Assembly: GCF_001570525.1 (NCBI RefSeq)
Contig: NZ_BBXC01000027.1
Coordinates: 39,590-103,589 of the forward strand
DNA length: 64,000 bases
From: Herbidospora sakaeratensis
GTDB taxonomy: Bacteria; Actinomycetota; Actinomycetes; Streptosporangiales; Streptosporangiaceae
Direction of reading: 5' to 3'
This document shows, piece after piece, positions 1 to 8,733 of this stretch. Position 1 is the stretch's first letter. Each line of letters begins with the position of its first letter. The translations under genes and the position numbers were made by a program. The notes beneath the pieces were generated by a model. That model was not told the origin of the DNA, made no database searches, and saw nothing but the letters and a program-made list of their open reading frames with translations.

Positions 1-1
1 G

Positions 2-190
2 GCCTGGGGCAAGAACCGGCAGGTGCCGATCAGCGACCTGCAGGCCGGAGATCTGGTCTGGCACAGCGGTTTCGGACACGTCGGCCTCTACACCGGGCAG
101 GGCTCGGTGGTGCACTCGCCGCAGACCGGCGACGTGGTGAAGATCACCCCTCTCGCGCAGTACAACCCCGACAAGGCCGTCCGTCCCTGA
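2..190 (+). CDS. NlpC/P60 peptidoglycan hydrolase, C-terminal fragment
   Basis: Only the last 62 codons are in the window; the gene begins before base 1. The frame reads to a TGA at 188-190. It contains the second half of an NlpC/P60 fold: an AGDLVWH strand followed by GFGHVGLY, where the His is the second catalytic residue of this cysteine peptidase family, then a VVHSPQTGD segment. The catalytic Cys must lie upstream. Such enzymes cut peptide stems of peptidoglycan outside the cell. The complete gene at 624-1235 is a paralogue with the same HVGIY and VHSP motifs, so this is a tandem pair of wall hydrolases. Confidence 0.85.
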   Translation, partial: AWGKNRQVPISDLQAGDLVWHSGFGHVGLYTGQGSVVHSPQTGDVVKITPLAQYNPDKAVRP

Positions 191-221
191 GCGACGCAAA
201 GTGTCGTCTGGGGCTTTTTTC
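191..221 (+). terminator. Possible intrinsic terminator after the first hydrolase
   Basis: Immediately after the stop codon there is a short hairpin (GCGAC at 191-195 with GTCGT at 203-207) and then GGGGC followed by six T. The stem is weak but the T-run is unusual in this GC-rich sequence. Confidence 0.45.
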
Positions 222-439
222 GGGTTCTGTGCCAAGGGGTGTGACCAGAGTCACATCACCCTCCGAAATCCCGTGATATGCAGGCGTTTTCGAATAGCGC
301 CGGAGTTTATCTGATCTTTATCTTTCGCCAAAACTTTGCCGACTTATGGCGGAGTCGGTAACTTCTGGCTTCGCGACGAGCAAGCCATGCCGTCCGCGGA
401 CACTCCGGTGCGTAGGCGCCGATGTCTTAATAAAGATCC
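222..439 (+). promoter_or_regulatory. Gene-free, AT-richer promoter region of the riboswitch-controlled hydrolase
   Basis: No convincing gene lies here; the short frames that cross it have no support. The stretch is clearly less GC-rich than its surroundings (for example around 290-345 and 425-440) and carries several TA-rich hexamers that could be -10 elements. It presumably holds the promoter for the c-di-AMP leader RNA that follows. I could not single out one promoter. Confidence 0.4.
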
Positions 440-605
440 ATGTGTCGCACGTCACGCGACGCAGCCGAATCCATGCAGCCAGGAGGCATGGAACCGGGGA
501 CCCAAAAGGTTCCCCCGCGGAGCCAGGGGTGAATCGGTGAGAATTCCGCGCCGTAGGGCTACTTCCCTGCCCGAATCCGTCAGCTAACCCGGTAGGCATC
601 AGAGG
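440..605 (+). ncRNA. ydaO/yuaA-type cyclic di-AMP riboswitch
   Basis: The sequence carries the hallmark blocks of the c-di-AMP riboswitch in order: GCCGAATCC near 463, an AGGAGGCATGGAACCGGGG block near 480, AGGGGTGAATCGG near 524, TAGGGCTACTTCCCTGCCCGAA near 554, and CCGTCAGCTAACCCGGTAGGC near 576-597. It lies directly upstream of an NlpC/P60 hydrolase, the usual actinobacterial target of this class. The family is an OFF switch in which c-di-AMP binding lowers expression. The exact 5' end is uncertain by about 20 nt. Confidence 0.92.
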
Positions 606-623
606 AAGACCCAAGGAGCAATC

Positions 624-1235
624 CTGTCCACCACCCCCGCATGCCTGTCCCGCATCGCCCGCCTCTCCCTTGGCGGCGTGACGCTCACGGCCTCGGTCGG
701 AGCGGTCGCGGCGCCTCCCGCGCGGGCCGATGAGGTGACGGTCACCGTCACGAACACCACGGCGATCCCGGCTTCGGGAGAGGCGGCGCCCGCCGCTCCC
801 TCGGCCGCGAAGAGCCAGACCAAGAGCAGGTCCGCCAAGCGCGTCAAGAAGCTCAGCAAGGCCCAGCGTCAGCGGGTCCTGGCGAGCAAGGCGGTCGCCA
901 TCGCGAAGAAGCAGATCGGTGACCCCTACCGGTGGGGCGCCACCGGTCCCGGCGCGTTCGACTGCTCCGGCCTGGTCCAGTTCGCCTGGCGCAAGGCGGG
1001 CGTCAAACTGCCCCGTACCACCTGGTCCCAGAAGAGCTCGGTGAAGAAGAAGATCAGCTGGACGGCGATGAAGCCGGGCGATCTCGTGTTCACCAGCGGC
1101 GGCGGCCATGTGGGCATCTACGTCGGCCACGGCAAGATGGTCCACTCCCCGAACTCCGGTTCGCGGGTGCGGATCGACAAGCTGGACACCTACCGCAAGC
1201 GCACCTTCGTGGGCGCGGTCCGGCCCGGGATGTAG
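624..1235 (+). CDS. Secreted NlpC/P60 family cell wall hydrolase, riboswitch-controlled
   Basis: Predicted secreted peptidoglycan endopeptidase of 203 aa. The catalytic core has FDCSGLVQFAWRKAG (nucleophile Cys in DCSG) and GGHVGIYVGHG (catalytic His), followed by VHSPNSG. A basic, lysine-rich linker (KSQTKSRSAKRVKK) precedes the domain. The first ATG/GTG in frame (GTG at 678) would cut off the charged part of the signal peptide. A CTG at 624 sits 5 nt after an AAGGAG Shine-Dalgarno (613-618) and restores a full signal peptide ending near ARA-DE, so I place the start there. It follows the c-di-AMP riboswitch, tying wall hydrolysis to that messenger. Confidence 0.85.
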   Translation: MSTTPACLSRIARLSLGGVTLTASVGAVAAPPARADEVTVTVTNTTAIPASGEAAPAAPSAAKSQTKSRSAKRVKKLSKAQRQRVLASKAVAIAKKQIGDPYRWGATGPGAFDCSGLVQFAWRKAGVKLPRTTWSQKSSVKKKISWTAMKPGDLVFTSGGGHVGIYVGHGKMVHSPNSGSRVRIDKLDTYRKRTFVGAVRPGM

Positions 1236-1317
1236 TCGGCCCGGCGAAGTACCGATCGGCCCCGTCCGCCTCCTTCCCGGCGGGCGGGGCCGCGGTGTTT
1301 TTGTACCATCCGTTGAC

Positions 1318-2097
1318 ATGCGGTTCCTGGTGACGGTCAGCGTGCTGCTGGCCGTCCTGTCCGCCGGGCACCCCCCGGAGGTCCTGTACGGCCAGAGCTG
1401 GCCCCTGGCCGTCCGCGGCGAGCACGTCCGGGTGCTGGCCGCCGACGGGCGCTTCCCCGAACTGGCGCAGGAGGCCGACCGGGCCGCCGAGGCCGTGGCG
1501 CGGGTCTGGGGCGAGCCGGTGACCGCGACCGTCCTGGCGCCCGCCACGACCGAGAGGGCGGCCGAGATCGCCCGTCCGGCCCCGGTGACCGGCATGGCCG
1601 CGCTGGCCGGCCCCGGCTTCGTGGTGATCGAGCCGCACGCCTGGGCGACGCTCTCGGCCCGGGGCCGGGTGGTCGTGCTGGCCCACGAGCTCACCCACGT
1701 CGCCACCGGCGCGGCGACCCGTCCCGACATGCCCGTGTGGCTCGTGGAGGGCTACGCCGACTACGTCGGCTACCGTGACAGCGGGCTGGCGGCCGGGGTG
1801 GTCGCCGCCGAGCTCGCCGCCGACCGGCAGGCGCCACGGGAGCTGCCGACACGAGAGGACTTCCGCGCGGGGGGCGCGCGGGTCCCGCAGGCCTACCAGG
1901 AGGCCTGGCTCGCCTGCCGCTACATCGCCGAGCGCTACGGCGAGGCCGCGCTGACCGCCCTCTACCGGGCCGCCCAGGCCGACCCGGCCACGGCGCTGCG
2001 GCGCACGCTGGGCGTCGGCGAGGCCGAGCTGACCGCGGCCTGGCGCGACTACGTGATACGAAGTGTTCCGGAGGCGGAGTGGAACGTACGGGGATGA
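1318..2097 (+). CDS. Secreted zinc metalloprotease (HEXXH, gluzincin-like)
   Basis: Encodes 259 aa beginning with a hydrophobic signal-peptide-like segment after MRF. HELTH at residues 123-127 gives two His zinc ligands and the catalytic Glu; a downstream WLVEGYADYVG at about 141-151 supplies the probable third ligand (Glu144), the layout of the peptidase MA-like family. The C-terminal half is helical with YIAERYGEAAL-type repeats. The substrate is unknown. The start is the ATG at 1318; longer upstream extensions in frame overlap the hydrolase and look non-coding. It overlaps the next metalloprotease gene, so the two are probably co-transcribed. Confidence 0.8.
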   Translation: MRFLVTVSVLLAVLSAGHPPEVLYGQSWPLAVRGEHVRVLAADGRFPELAQEADRAAEAVARVWGEPVTATVLAPATTERAAEIARPAPVTGMAALAGPGFVVIEPHAWATLSARGRVVVLAHELTHVATGAATRPDMPVWLVEGYADYVGYRDSGLAAGVVAAELAADRQAPRELPTREDFRAGGARVPQAYQEAWLACRYIAERYGEAALTALYRAAQADPATALRRTLGVGEAELTAAWRDYVIRSVPEAEWNVRG

Positions 2098-3335
2098 AGG
2101 CCGCGGCCGCGGCGCTGGCGGGGCTCGGGGTGGCGATCGTCGTGGTGGTGGCGGTGACCACGCCGTGGCGCGCGCTCGCCGAGGCCGCGCCCGAGGTGAC
2201 GCCCGATCCGGTCCGCGACTTCGGGGCCGCCGAGATCGCCCGCGCCGAGGCCTTCGACGCCGCCACCAGCCTGCCGTCCTACCTGTCGCTCGCCGTCACG
2301 CTGCTGATCGCGGCGGTGTTCGTGGCGACCCCGCTGGGAGCGCGGCTGATCGAGCGGCTCCGGGGGCCGTGGTGGGTGCGGGCGCTGACCGCCGTGGCCG
2401 CGATCTACGTCGTGTCGCTGGCGATCCGGTGGCCGCTCGGCATGTGGTTCGAGACGGTCCTGCGCGACTACGGCCTGTCGACCCAGACCTGGGGCACCTG
2501 GAGCGCCGACCGGCTGAAGAACTTCGGCCTCCAGCTGCTGCTGTCGGCCGTGATGGTCGTGGTGGTCATCGCGCTGGCCCGCCGGTGGCCGCGCCGCTGG
2601 TGGATCCCCGCCTCGCTCGGGGCGTTCTCGCTGACGCTGGCGTTGTCGTTCGTCTACCCGATCGTGGTCGAGCCCGTCTTCAACGACTTCACGCCGCTGC
2701 GGCAGGGACCGCTCCGCGAGAGCCTGCTGGCGATGGCCGACCGCGACGGGGTGCCGGTCGACGACGTGCTGGTCGCCGACGCCTCCCGGCGCACCACCGC
2801 GCTCAACGCCTACGTCTCGGGGTTCGGCGCGACCCGGCGCATCGTCGTCTACGACACGCTGCTGCAGGTGCCCGAGCCGGAGATCGAGCTGATCGTGGCC
2901 CACGAACTCGGCCACGCCAAGACCGACGACGTGCTCCACGGCACCCTCGTCGGGGCGCTGGGGGCCGCGTTCGGGGCGTGCGCGCTGTTCGTCGCCGGCA
3001 ACCTGCTGCGCCGCCGGACCGGCGTGCCGTCGCTGGGCGACCCGAAGGCGGCCGCGCTGCTGGTCGGGCTCGTCTCCCTCGGCACGGTCCTGTCGGGGCC
3101 CGCGCAGAACCTCGTCAGCCGGCACATCGAGGCGCGCGCCGACGCCCACGCCCTGGAGATCACCGAAGACCCGGTCACGTTCGCCGCCATGCAGCGCAAC
3201 CTGGCCGTCCGCAACATCTCCGACCTGAGCCCCAGCCCCCTGGAGTACGTCCTCTACTCCTCCCACCCGACCTCGCCGCAGCGCATCGCCATGGCCCGGT
3301 CGTGGGCGCTGCTCCACGGTGAGCAGGTGCCGTGA
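2079..3335 (+). CDS. M48 family membrane metallopeptidase (Ste24/HtpX-like)
   Basis: 418-aa membrane protease. Several hydrophobic helices (about residues 10-30, 70-90, 105-125, 155-175, 185-205) surround a zinc site, AHELGHAKTD with HELGH near 275-279, and a downstream EARADAHAL segment (Glu near 351) as third ligand. This is the M48 arrangement of CAAX-type and HtpX-type proteases, which cleave membrane or misfolded proteins. The GTG at 2079 follows GGAGG (2070-2074); an ATG at 2094 that overlaps the upstream stop as ATGA is an equally possible start. It is followed by the mannosyltransferase with a GTGA overlap. Confidence 0.85.
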   Translation: MERTGMKAAAAALAGLGVAIVVVVAVTTPWRALAEAAPEVTPDPVRDFGAAEIARAEAFDAATSLPSYLSLAVTLLIAAVFVATPLGARLIERLRGPWWVRALTAVAAIYVVSLAIRWPLGMWFETVLRDYGLSTQTWGTWSADRLKNFGLQLLLSAVMVVVVIALARRWPRRWWIPASLGAFSLTLALSFVYPIVVEPVFNDFTPLRQGPLRESLLAMADRDGVPVDDVLVADASRRTTALNAYVSGFGATRRIVVYDTLLQVPEPEIELIVAHELGHAKTDDVLHGTLVGALGAAFGACALFVAGNLLRRRTGVPSLGDPKAAALLVGLVSLGTVLSGPAQNLVSRHIEARADAHALEITEDPVTFAAMQRNLAVRNISDLSPSPLEYVLYSSHPTSPQRIAMARSWALLHGEQVP

Positions 3336-4450
3336 GCCGGGTCGTGGTGGTCACCAACGACTTCCCGCCGCGCTCCGGCGGCATCCAGTCGTTCGTGCAC
3401 GCCCTGGCCGTCCGGCTGCCCGCTTCCTCGGTCGTGGTGTACGCCCCCCGCTGGGAGGGCTGCGCCGAGTTCGACGCCCGGCAGGGCTTCGAGGTGGTGC
3501 GCCACCCCACGAGCCTCATGCTGCCGACGCGCGCCGTGGCCCGCCGGGCCTGCGAGCTGGTCCACCCGGGCTCCACCGTGGTCTTCGGGGCCGCCGCGCC
3601 CCTCGGGCTGCTCGGCGGCGCGCTGCGGGCGGCCGGGGCCGGGCGGGTGGTGATGCTGACCCACGGCCACGAGGCGTCGTGGGCCCGGCTGCCGCTGGCG
3701 GGCGGCCTGCTGCGCCGGATCGGCGCGCACGCCGACGTCGTCACCTACCTCGGCGACTACACACGCCGCCACCTGTCGGCCCGCATCCCGCCGGGGAAAC
3801 TGGCGCGGCTGGCGCCCGGCGTCGACACGACCGTCTTCCGGCCCGGCGCGGGCGGCGAGCGGGTGCGGGCCGAGCTCGGGCTGGGCGAGCGGCCCGTGGT
3901 GGTCTGCGTGTCCCGGCTGGTCGCCCGGAAGGGGCAGGACCGGCTGATCGAGGCGTGGCCGGAGGTGGCGAGGGCCGTACCGGAAGCGGAACTGCTGCTG
4001 GTCGGCGGCGGGCCGGGGCGGGCGGCGCTGGAGCGCGCGGCGCGGGGACGGGCCGACATCCGGTTCACCGGGCCGGTGCCCGACCGCGACCTGCCCGCCT
4101 ACTACGACGCCGGCGACGTGTTCGCCATGCCGTGCCGCAGCCGCCTCGGCGGGCTCGACGTCGAGGGGCTCGGCATCGTCTACCTGGAGGCGTCGGCCAG
4201 CGGGCTGCCGGTGGTCGCCGGGGCGTCGGGCGGGGCCCCCGACGCGGTCAGGCACCGCGAGACCGGGCTGGTGGTCGACGGCGGCTCGGCCCGGGAGATC
4301 GCCGCCGCGCTGATCGAGCTGCTGAGGAACCCCGAGGCCGCGCGGGCCATGGGCGCGCGCGGCCGGGAGTGGATCGAGCGGGAGTGGACCTGGGACCAGG
4401 TCGCCGCCCGCTTCGGCGAACTGCTGAGGGCGCCGGTCGGTCAGCCGTAG
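3332..4450 (+). CDS. pimB: GT4 glycosyltransferase, PimB-like phosphatidylinositol mannoside mannosyltransferase
   Basis: 372-aa GT-B enzyme. The N-terminus VVVVTNDFPPRSGGIQSF is characteristic of the PimB' group that adds the second mannose from GDP-mannose to PIM1 on the cytoplasmic face of the membrane. Other GT4 signs are HGHEASWARLP, VCVSRLVARKGQDRLIEAWP, GPVPDRDLPAYYDAGDVFAMPCR, and the nucleotide-sugar contact Glu in VEGLGIVYLEASASGLPVV. The GTG start overlaps the stop of the M48 gene (GTGA). The 3' end overlaps the convergent acyl-CoA ligase by 10 bp. Assignment to PimB rather than another GT4 rests on motif likeness. Confidence 0.75.
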   Translation: MSRVVVVTNDFPPRSGGIQSFVHALAVRLPASSVVVYAPRWEGCAEFDARQGFEVVRHPTSLMLPTRAVARRACELVHPGSTVVFGAAAPLGLLGGALRAAGAGRVVMLTHGHEASWARLPLAGGLLRRIGAHADVVTYLGDYTRRHLSARIPPGKLARLAPGVDTTVFRPGAGGERVRAELGLGERPVVVCVSRLVARKGQDRLIEAWPEVARAVPEAELLLVGGGPGRAALERAARGRADIRFTGPVPDRDLPAYYDAGDVFAMPCRSRLGGLDVEGLGIVYLEASASGLPVVAGASGGAPDAVRHRETGLVVDGGSAREIAAALIELLRNPEAARAMGARGREWIEREWTWDQVAARFGELLRAPVGQP

Positions 4451-6186
4451 AGCTCGTCGACCTGCTTGGCGTAGTCGCGCATCACGATGTTGCGCTTGAG
4501 CTTCAGCGACGGGGTCAGGTGGCCGCTCTCCTCGGTCAGGTCGCCGTCGAGGATGACGAACTTCTTGATCTGCTCGGCCTTCGACACCATCTTGTTGGCG
4601 TTGTCGACCGCGCCCTGCACCTCGGCCCGGATCTGCTCCTGGGTGAGGGTGACGCCCGCCATCGCCTCGGGGTCGAGGGTGACCAGCGCGGCCACGAACG
4701 GCTTGTCGTCGCCGATGACCAGCACCTGGCTGATCAGGCGGTGACCCCGGATGCTGTCCTCAAGAGGGCCGGGGGCGACGTTCTTGCCGGCCGCGGTGAC
4801 CAGGATCTCCTTCTTGCGGCCGGTGATGCGCAGGTAGCCGTCGGCGTCGAGTTCGCCGACGTCGCCGGTGTGGAACCAGCCCTGCGCGTCGATGACCTCG
4901 GCGGTCGCCTTCTCGTTGTTCCAGTAGCCGCTGAAGATGTGGCGGCCCTTGACCAGGATCTCCTTGTCGTCGGCGATCCGGATCGTGACGCCCGGGAACG
5001 GCCGCCCGACGGTGCCGATCTTGTTCGCGCCGGGGATGTTGACCGTGGACGGCGCGGAGGTCTCGGTCAGGCCGTAGCCCTCCAGGACCTCGATGCCGAC
5101 GCCGCGGAAGAAGTGGCCGAGGCGCTCGCCCAGCGCCGAGCCGCCGGAGACGGCGTGGGTCAGCCGGCTGCCGGTGGCGGCGCGCAGCTTGGTGTAGACG
5201 AGCTTGTCGAACACGGCGTGCTTGAGCCGCAGGCCGAGCCCGGCGCCGCCGTCGTTCTTGGCCTTGCTGTAGTCGATGGCGACCTGGGCGGCGGTGGCGA
5301 AGATCTTGCCCTTGCCGTCGGCGGTGGCCTTCTGCTCGGCGCCGTTGTAGACCTTCTCGAACACGCGCGGCACGCCCAGCAGGAACGTCGGCTTGAACGC
5401 CTGCAGGTCGGGCGCGACGTTCTTCATGTTCGGCGTGTGGGCCAGCACGGTGCCGGTCTCGACGGTCACGATCTCGACCATGCGGGCGAAGCTGTGCGCG
5501 AGCGGCAGGAACAGCAGCACGGCCCGCTCGTCGATGGAGAACATCTTCTCCAGCGGCCCCTGCGCCACGTTGCGCGCGGTGAACAGCAGGTTGTCGTGGG
5601 TGATCTGGCAGCCCTTGGGCAGGCCGGTGGTGCCCGAGGTGTAGATGATGGTGGCCAGGTCGTGGCCGCCCCGGGAGGCGCGGCGCTCGGCCAGGGTGTC
5701 GTCGGGCACGTCCTTGCCGGCCTCGATCAGCGCCTCGATCGCGCCCTCGTCGAAGGTCCAGACGTGGGGGAGGTCGGGGGCGGCCTCGCGGAGGGTCTCC
5801 TGGTGGCCGGCGGTCTCGGCGAACGCGCCCCGCGCGCCCGAGTCGGACACGATCCAGCGCACCTGCTCGGGGGAGCTGGTCTCGTAGATCGGCACGCCCA
5901 CGCCGCCGGCCGCCCAGATGGCGTAGTCGGCGATCGTCCACTCGTAACGGGTGCGGCTCATCAGCGCGACGCGGTCGCCCGGCTCGATGCCGGTGGCGAT
6001 CAGGCCCTTGGCCACTCCGGCGACCTTCTGCCGGAAGTCGCCGGCGGTCACCGGCTTCCACTCGCTGCCGTCCTGCACCTTCATCACGACGGCGTTGGGG
6101 GTGTCGGCGGCCCGCTGGAACACCGCGTCGGTGCAGTTGGCCGACAAGGGAACGTCCACCAGCACGGGAACGGTGTACTCCTGCAC
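4441..6186 (-). CDS. Long-chain fatty acid-CoA ligase (FadD15-like AMP-binding enzyme)
   Basis: About 581 aa, ANL superfamily. The AMP/phosphate-binding loop YTSGTTGLPKG lies near residues 182-192, followed by LLFLPLAHSFARMVE, the adenine motif GYGLTETSAP, and FHTGDVGELDADGYLRITGRKKEILVTAAGKNVAP near the C-terminus. It activates fatty acids to acyl-CoA via acyl-AMP. Two GTG codons are possible: 6192 directly abuts the GAGGA Shine-Dalgarno, while 6186 is spaced 6 nt and gives M-Q-E-Y, matching the usual N-terminus of this group, so I prefer 6186. It is convergent with the mannosyltransferase and divergent from the phosphoesterase. Confidence 0.88.
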   Translation of the reverse strand: MQEYTVPVLVDVPLSANCTDAVFQRAADTPNAVVMKVQDGSEWKPVTAGDFRQKVAGVAKGLIATGIEPGDRVALMSRTRYEWTIADYAIWAAGGVGVPIYETSSPEQVRWIVSDSGARGAFAETAGHQETLREAAPDLPHVWTFDEGAIEALIEAGKDVPDDTLAERRASRGGHDLATIIYTSGTTGLPKGCQITHDNLLFTARNVAQGPLEKMFSIDERAVLLFLPLAHSFARMVEIVTVETGTVLAHTPNMKNVAPDLQAFKPTFLLGVPRVFEKVYNGAEQKATADGKGKIFATAAQVAIDYSKAKNDGGAGLGLRLKHAVFDKLVYTKLRAATGSRLTHAVSGGSALGERLGHFFRGVGIEVLEGYGLTETSAPSTVNIPGANKIGTVGRPFPGVTIRIADDKEILVKGRHIFSGYWNNEKATAEVIDAQGWFHTGDVGELDADGYLRITGRKKEILVTAAGKNVAPGPLEDSIRGHRLISQVLVIGDDKPFVAALVTLDPEAMAGVTLTQEQIRAEVQGAVDNANKMVSKAEQIKKFVILDGDLTEESGHLTPSLKLKRNIVMRDYAKQVDELYG

Positions 6187-6370
6187 GGTCACTCCTCATA
6201 GGACCCGGCTCGGTCAGGTTTCCCGGGACGCTACCGCGTGACACGAGGTTGGGATAGAGCCGTCACACAGGCGTTATCCGGTCATTCGCACGGTATCAGC
6301 CCGTGACCAGGTGAACGCCCACCGGCATCACTTCGTAACCAAGCACTTGCTCGGGAATATCATGTCGCCC

Positions 6371-7138
6371 ATGCGCATCAACGTCGTGAGCGACGTCCAC
6401 GGCCGTGCCGACGCCCTCGCCAAGGCCGGAGTGGGCGCCGACGCCCTGATCTGCCTCGGGGACCTGGTGCTGTTCATCGACTACGCCGACACCTCCCAGG
6501 GCATCTTCCCCGACCTGTTCGGCCACCAGCGGGCCGACGAGTACATCCGGCTGCGCACCGAGAAACGCTTCGACGAGGCCCGCGCCTTCTCGGCCGTCCT
6601 GTGGGCCGAACTCGGCGGCGACCCCCGCGAGCACATCGAGAAGGCCGTCCGGGCCCAGTACGCCGACCTGTTCGCCGCCATGCCGGTGCCCGCCTACCTG
6701 ACCTACGGCAACGTCGACGTGCCCGCGCTCTGGCCCGACTACGTCCGCCCCGGGCAGACCGTGCTCGACGGCGAGACGGCCGAGATCGGCGGCCTGACCT
6801 TCGGCTTCGTCGGCGGCGGGCTGCAGACGCGCTACCGCACCTCCTACGAGGTGCCCGACGAGGTCTACGCCGCCAAAGTCGCCGCCCTCGGCCCGGTCGA
6901 CGTGTTGTGCACGCACATCCCGCCCGCGATCCCCGACCTGCTCTACGACGTGGTGGCCAAACGGTTCGAGAGGGGCAGCGAGGCCACTCTCGACTACATC
7001 CGGACCCACCAGCCCCGCTACGCCCTCTTCGGGCACGTCCACCAACCTCTGGCGCCCAGGACACGAATAGGGCGTACCGAATGCCTGAATGTCGGGCATT
7101 TCCGGGGACGCGGGACACCGTTCACCCTGGACCTGTGA
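6371..7138 (+). CDS. Calcineurin-like metallophosphoesterase
   Basis: 255-aa metallophosphatase. All family metal-binding blocks are present in order: SDVHG at residues 7-11, GDLVLF (Asp), GNVD (Asn) mid-protein, and near the C-terminus the CTHIPP and FGHVHQP histidine motifs. The substrate is unknown; such proteins include phosphodiesterases and nucleotidases. I choose ATG 6371 because a TATCAT -10 box (6358-6363) lies 7 nt before it and there is no Shine-Dalgarno, which implies a leaderless mRNA. ATG 6362 or GTG 6311 would extend it. It heads a co-directional cluster that runs to 10754. Confidence 0.85.
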   Translation: MRINVVSDVHGRADALAKAGVGADALICLGDLVLFIDYADTSQGIFPDLFGHQRADEYIRLRTEKRFDEARAFSAVLWAELGGDPREHIEKAVRAQYADLFAAMPVPAYLTYGNVDVPALWPDYVRPGQTVLDGETAEIGGLTFGFVGGGLQTRYRTSYEVPDEVYAAKVAALGPVDVLCTHIPPAIPDLLYDVVAKRFERGSEATLDYIRTHQPRYALFGHVHQPLAPRTRIGRTECLNVGHFRGRGTPFTLDL

Positions 7139-7153
7139 GCTAAGGTCGGCTGC

Positions 7154-7588
7154 ATGGCTGATCGCACCACGTCGAGCATCGTGATCGGCGCGAGCCGGTC
7201 GACAATCCTGGCCGTCATCGCCGACTTCCCCTCCTACCCCGAGTGGGCCGGTCAGGTGAAGTCCGCGCAGGTCCTCACGACCGGCGACGACGGGTTGCCG
7301 GCGACCGTCCGGTTCGTCCTCGACGCGGGCGTGATCAGCGACGACTACGTGCTCGCCTACAGCTGGACCGACGAGGTCGTCAGCTGGCGGATCGCCGAGG
7401 CCGGGAAGATGGTGTCCGGCCTGACCGGCAGCTACCGCCTCGCCGACAAGGGCGGCTCGACCGAGGTCACCTACGAGCTGGCGGTCGATCTGAAGGTCCC
7501 GATGATCGGCATGATCAAGCGCAAGGCCGAGAAGGTCATCATCGACACGGCCCTCAAGGGGCTGAAGAAGCGCGTCGAAAAGCAATGA
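7154..7588 (+). CDS. SRPBCC (START-like) family protein
   Basis: 144-aa protein with a single helix-grip (polyketide cyclase/START-like) domain. Visible features are the N-terminal IVIGASRSTILAVIADFPSYPEWAGQVKSAQVL strand-helix pattern, the central VSWRIAEAGKMVSGLTGSYRLAD, and a long C-terminal helix rich in Lys. The family binds hydrophobic ligands; the ligand here is unknown. A TAAGGT box at 7141-7146 sits 7 nt before the ATG, so the gene may also be transcribed leaderless. The stop overlaps the ATG of the ArsA-like ATPase (ATGA), indicating translational coupling, and this pair is common in actinomycetes. Confidence 0.82.
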   Translation: MADRTTSSIVIGASRSTILAVIADFPSYPEWAGQVKSAQVLTTGDDGLPATVRFVLDAGVISDDYVLAYSWTDEVVSWRIAEAGKMVSGLTGSYRLADKGGSTEVTYELAVDLKVPMIGMIKRKAEKVIIDTALKGLKKRVEKQ

Positions 7589-8733
7589 GAACCCTCCTCT
7601 TCACGGGGAAGGGCGGCGTCGGCAAGACGACGGCGGCCGCGGCCACCGCGACCCTGGCCGCCCGGCGCGGGCTCAAGACCCTCGTCGTCTCGACCGACAC
7701 GGCCCACTCGCTGGCCGACGCGCTCGCGGCGACCCCGTCGGGCGAGCCGGCCGAGGTGGCCCGTGGTCTCTACCTGCAGCAGGTCGACACCCAGAAGGCG
7801 ATGGAACGCCACTGGGGCGACCTGCAGGAATACGCGCGCGGTTTGTTCAGCGAGCTCGGCCTCGACGCCATCACCTCCGAAGAGGTGACCGTGCTCCCCG
7901 GCGCCGAGGAGATCATCGCGCTGCTGGAGCTGCGCGAGCAGGCCCGCACCGGCCGCTGGGACGTCGTCGTGGTCGACTGCGCGCCCACCGCCGAGACCCT
8001 GCGCCTGCTGGCGCTGCCCGAGGCGCTCGACTGGCACGTGACCCGGCTGCTGCCGATCGGCCGCCGCGTGATGCGCGCCGTCGCCCCGGTGATCCGCGCC
8101 GTCGCCAAGGTCAGCGCGCCCGAAGAGGGCGTGCTCAACGCGGGCGAGCGGCTGCACAAGGGCCTGATGGAGGTGCGCGCCCTGCTGACCGGCGACGACG
8201 CGTCGGTCAGGCTGGTGCTCACCCCCGAGGCGGTGGTGGTCGCCGAGGCCCGGCGCACCCTCACCTCCCTTTCCCTGTACGGATACCGCGTCGACGCCGT
8301 CATCGCCAACCGTGTCTTCCCCGACGGGGGAGCCGACCCGTGGCGGGCCAAATGGGTCGAGGCGCAGGCCCGCCAGATGGAGACGGTGCGCGCGTCGTTC
8401 GAGCCGCTGCCGATCCTGCCGGTGCCCTACCTGCCCGAGGAACCGGTCGGCGTCGACGCGCTGGCCGCCGTCGCCGAGGAGCTCTACCGCAGCGCCGACG
8501 CCTTCGGCCCGGTCACCGGCGAGCCGCCGCTGAGCTTCACCGCCGACGAGGTCGTGCTCGCGCTGCCGCTGGCCGGCAAGAACGACATCGACCTGGGCCG
8601 CAAGGCCGACGAACTGATCATCACCGCCGGCCCCTACCGCCGGGTGATCGCGCTGCCCGCCGCACTGGCCCGCCGAGAGGTCGCGCAGGCGGCGCTCCGC
8701 GACGGCCGCCTCCGGGTACGGTTCGAGATATGA
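7585..8733 (+). CDS. ArsA/GET3-family ATPase
   Basis: 382-aa SIMIBI-class P-loop ATPase. The deviant Walker A GKGGVGKTT is at residues 8-16, with the switch segment VVSTDTAHSLADAL just after it and VVVDCAPTAETLRLL as the Walker B/switch II region. A C-terminal beta-rich domain ending in RVRFEI resembles the HSP20-like tail of actinobacterial ArsA homologues. No metal-binding Cys triad for arsenite is evident, so an arsenic-pump role is unlikely; a GET3-like targeting role is possible but unproven. The ATG overlaps the SRPBCC stop and its own stop overlaps the next ATG. Confidence 0.85.
   Translation: MRTLLFTGKGGVGKTTAAAATATLAARRGLKTLVVSTDTAHSLADALAATPSGEPAEVARGLYLQQVDTQKAMERHWGDLQEYARGLFSELGLDAITSEEVTVLPGAEEIIALLELREQARTGRWDVVVVDCAPTAETLRLLALPEALDWHVTRLLPIGRRVMRAVAPVIRAVAKVSAPEEGVLNAGERLHKGLMEVRALLTGDDASVRLVLTPEAVVVAEARRTLTSLSLYGYRVDAVIANRVFPDGGADPWRAKWVEAQARQMETVRASFEPLPILPVPYLPEEPVGVDALAAVAEELYRSADAFGPVTGEPPLSFTADEVVLALPLAGKNDIDLGRKADELIITAGPYRRVIALPAALARREVAQAALRDGRLRVRFEI

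Noticed and set aside
3319..6201. 960-codon plus-strand frame crossing the mannosyltransferase and acyl-CoA ligase
   Set aside because: No recognisable domain; it runs through two convergent genes with full catalytic motifs in other frames.
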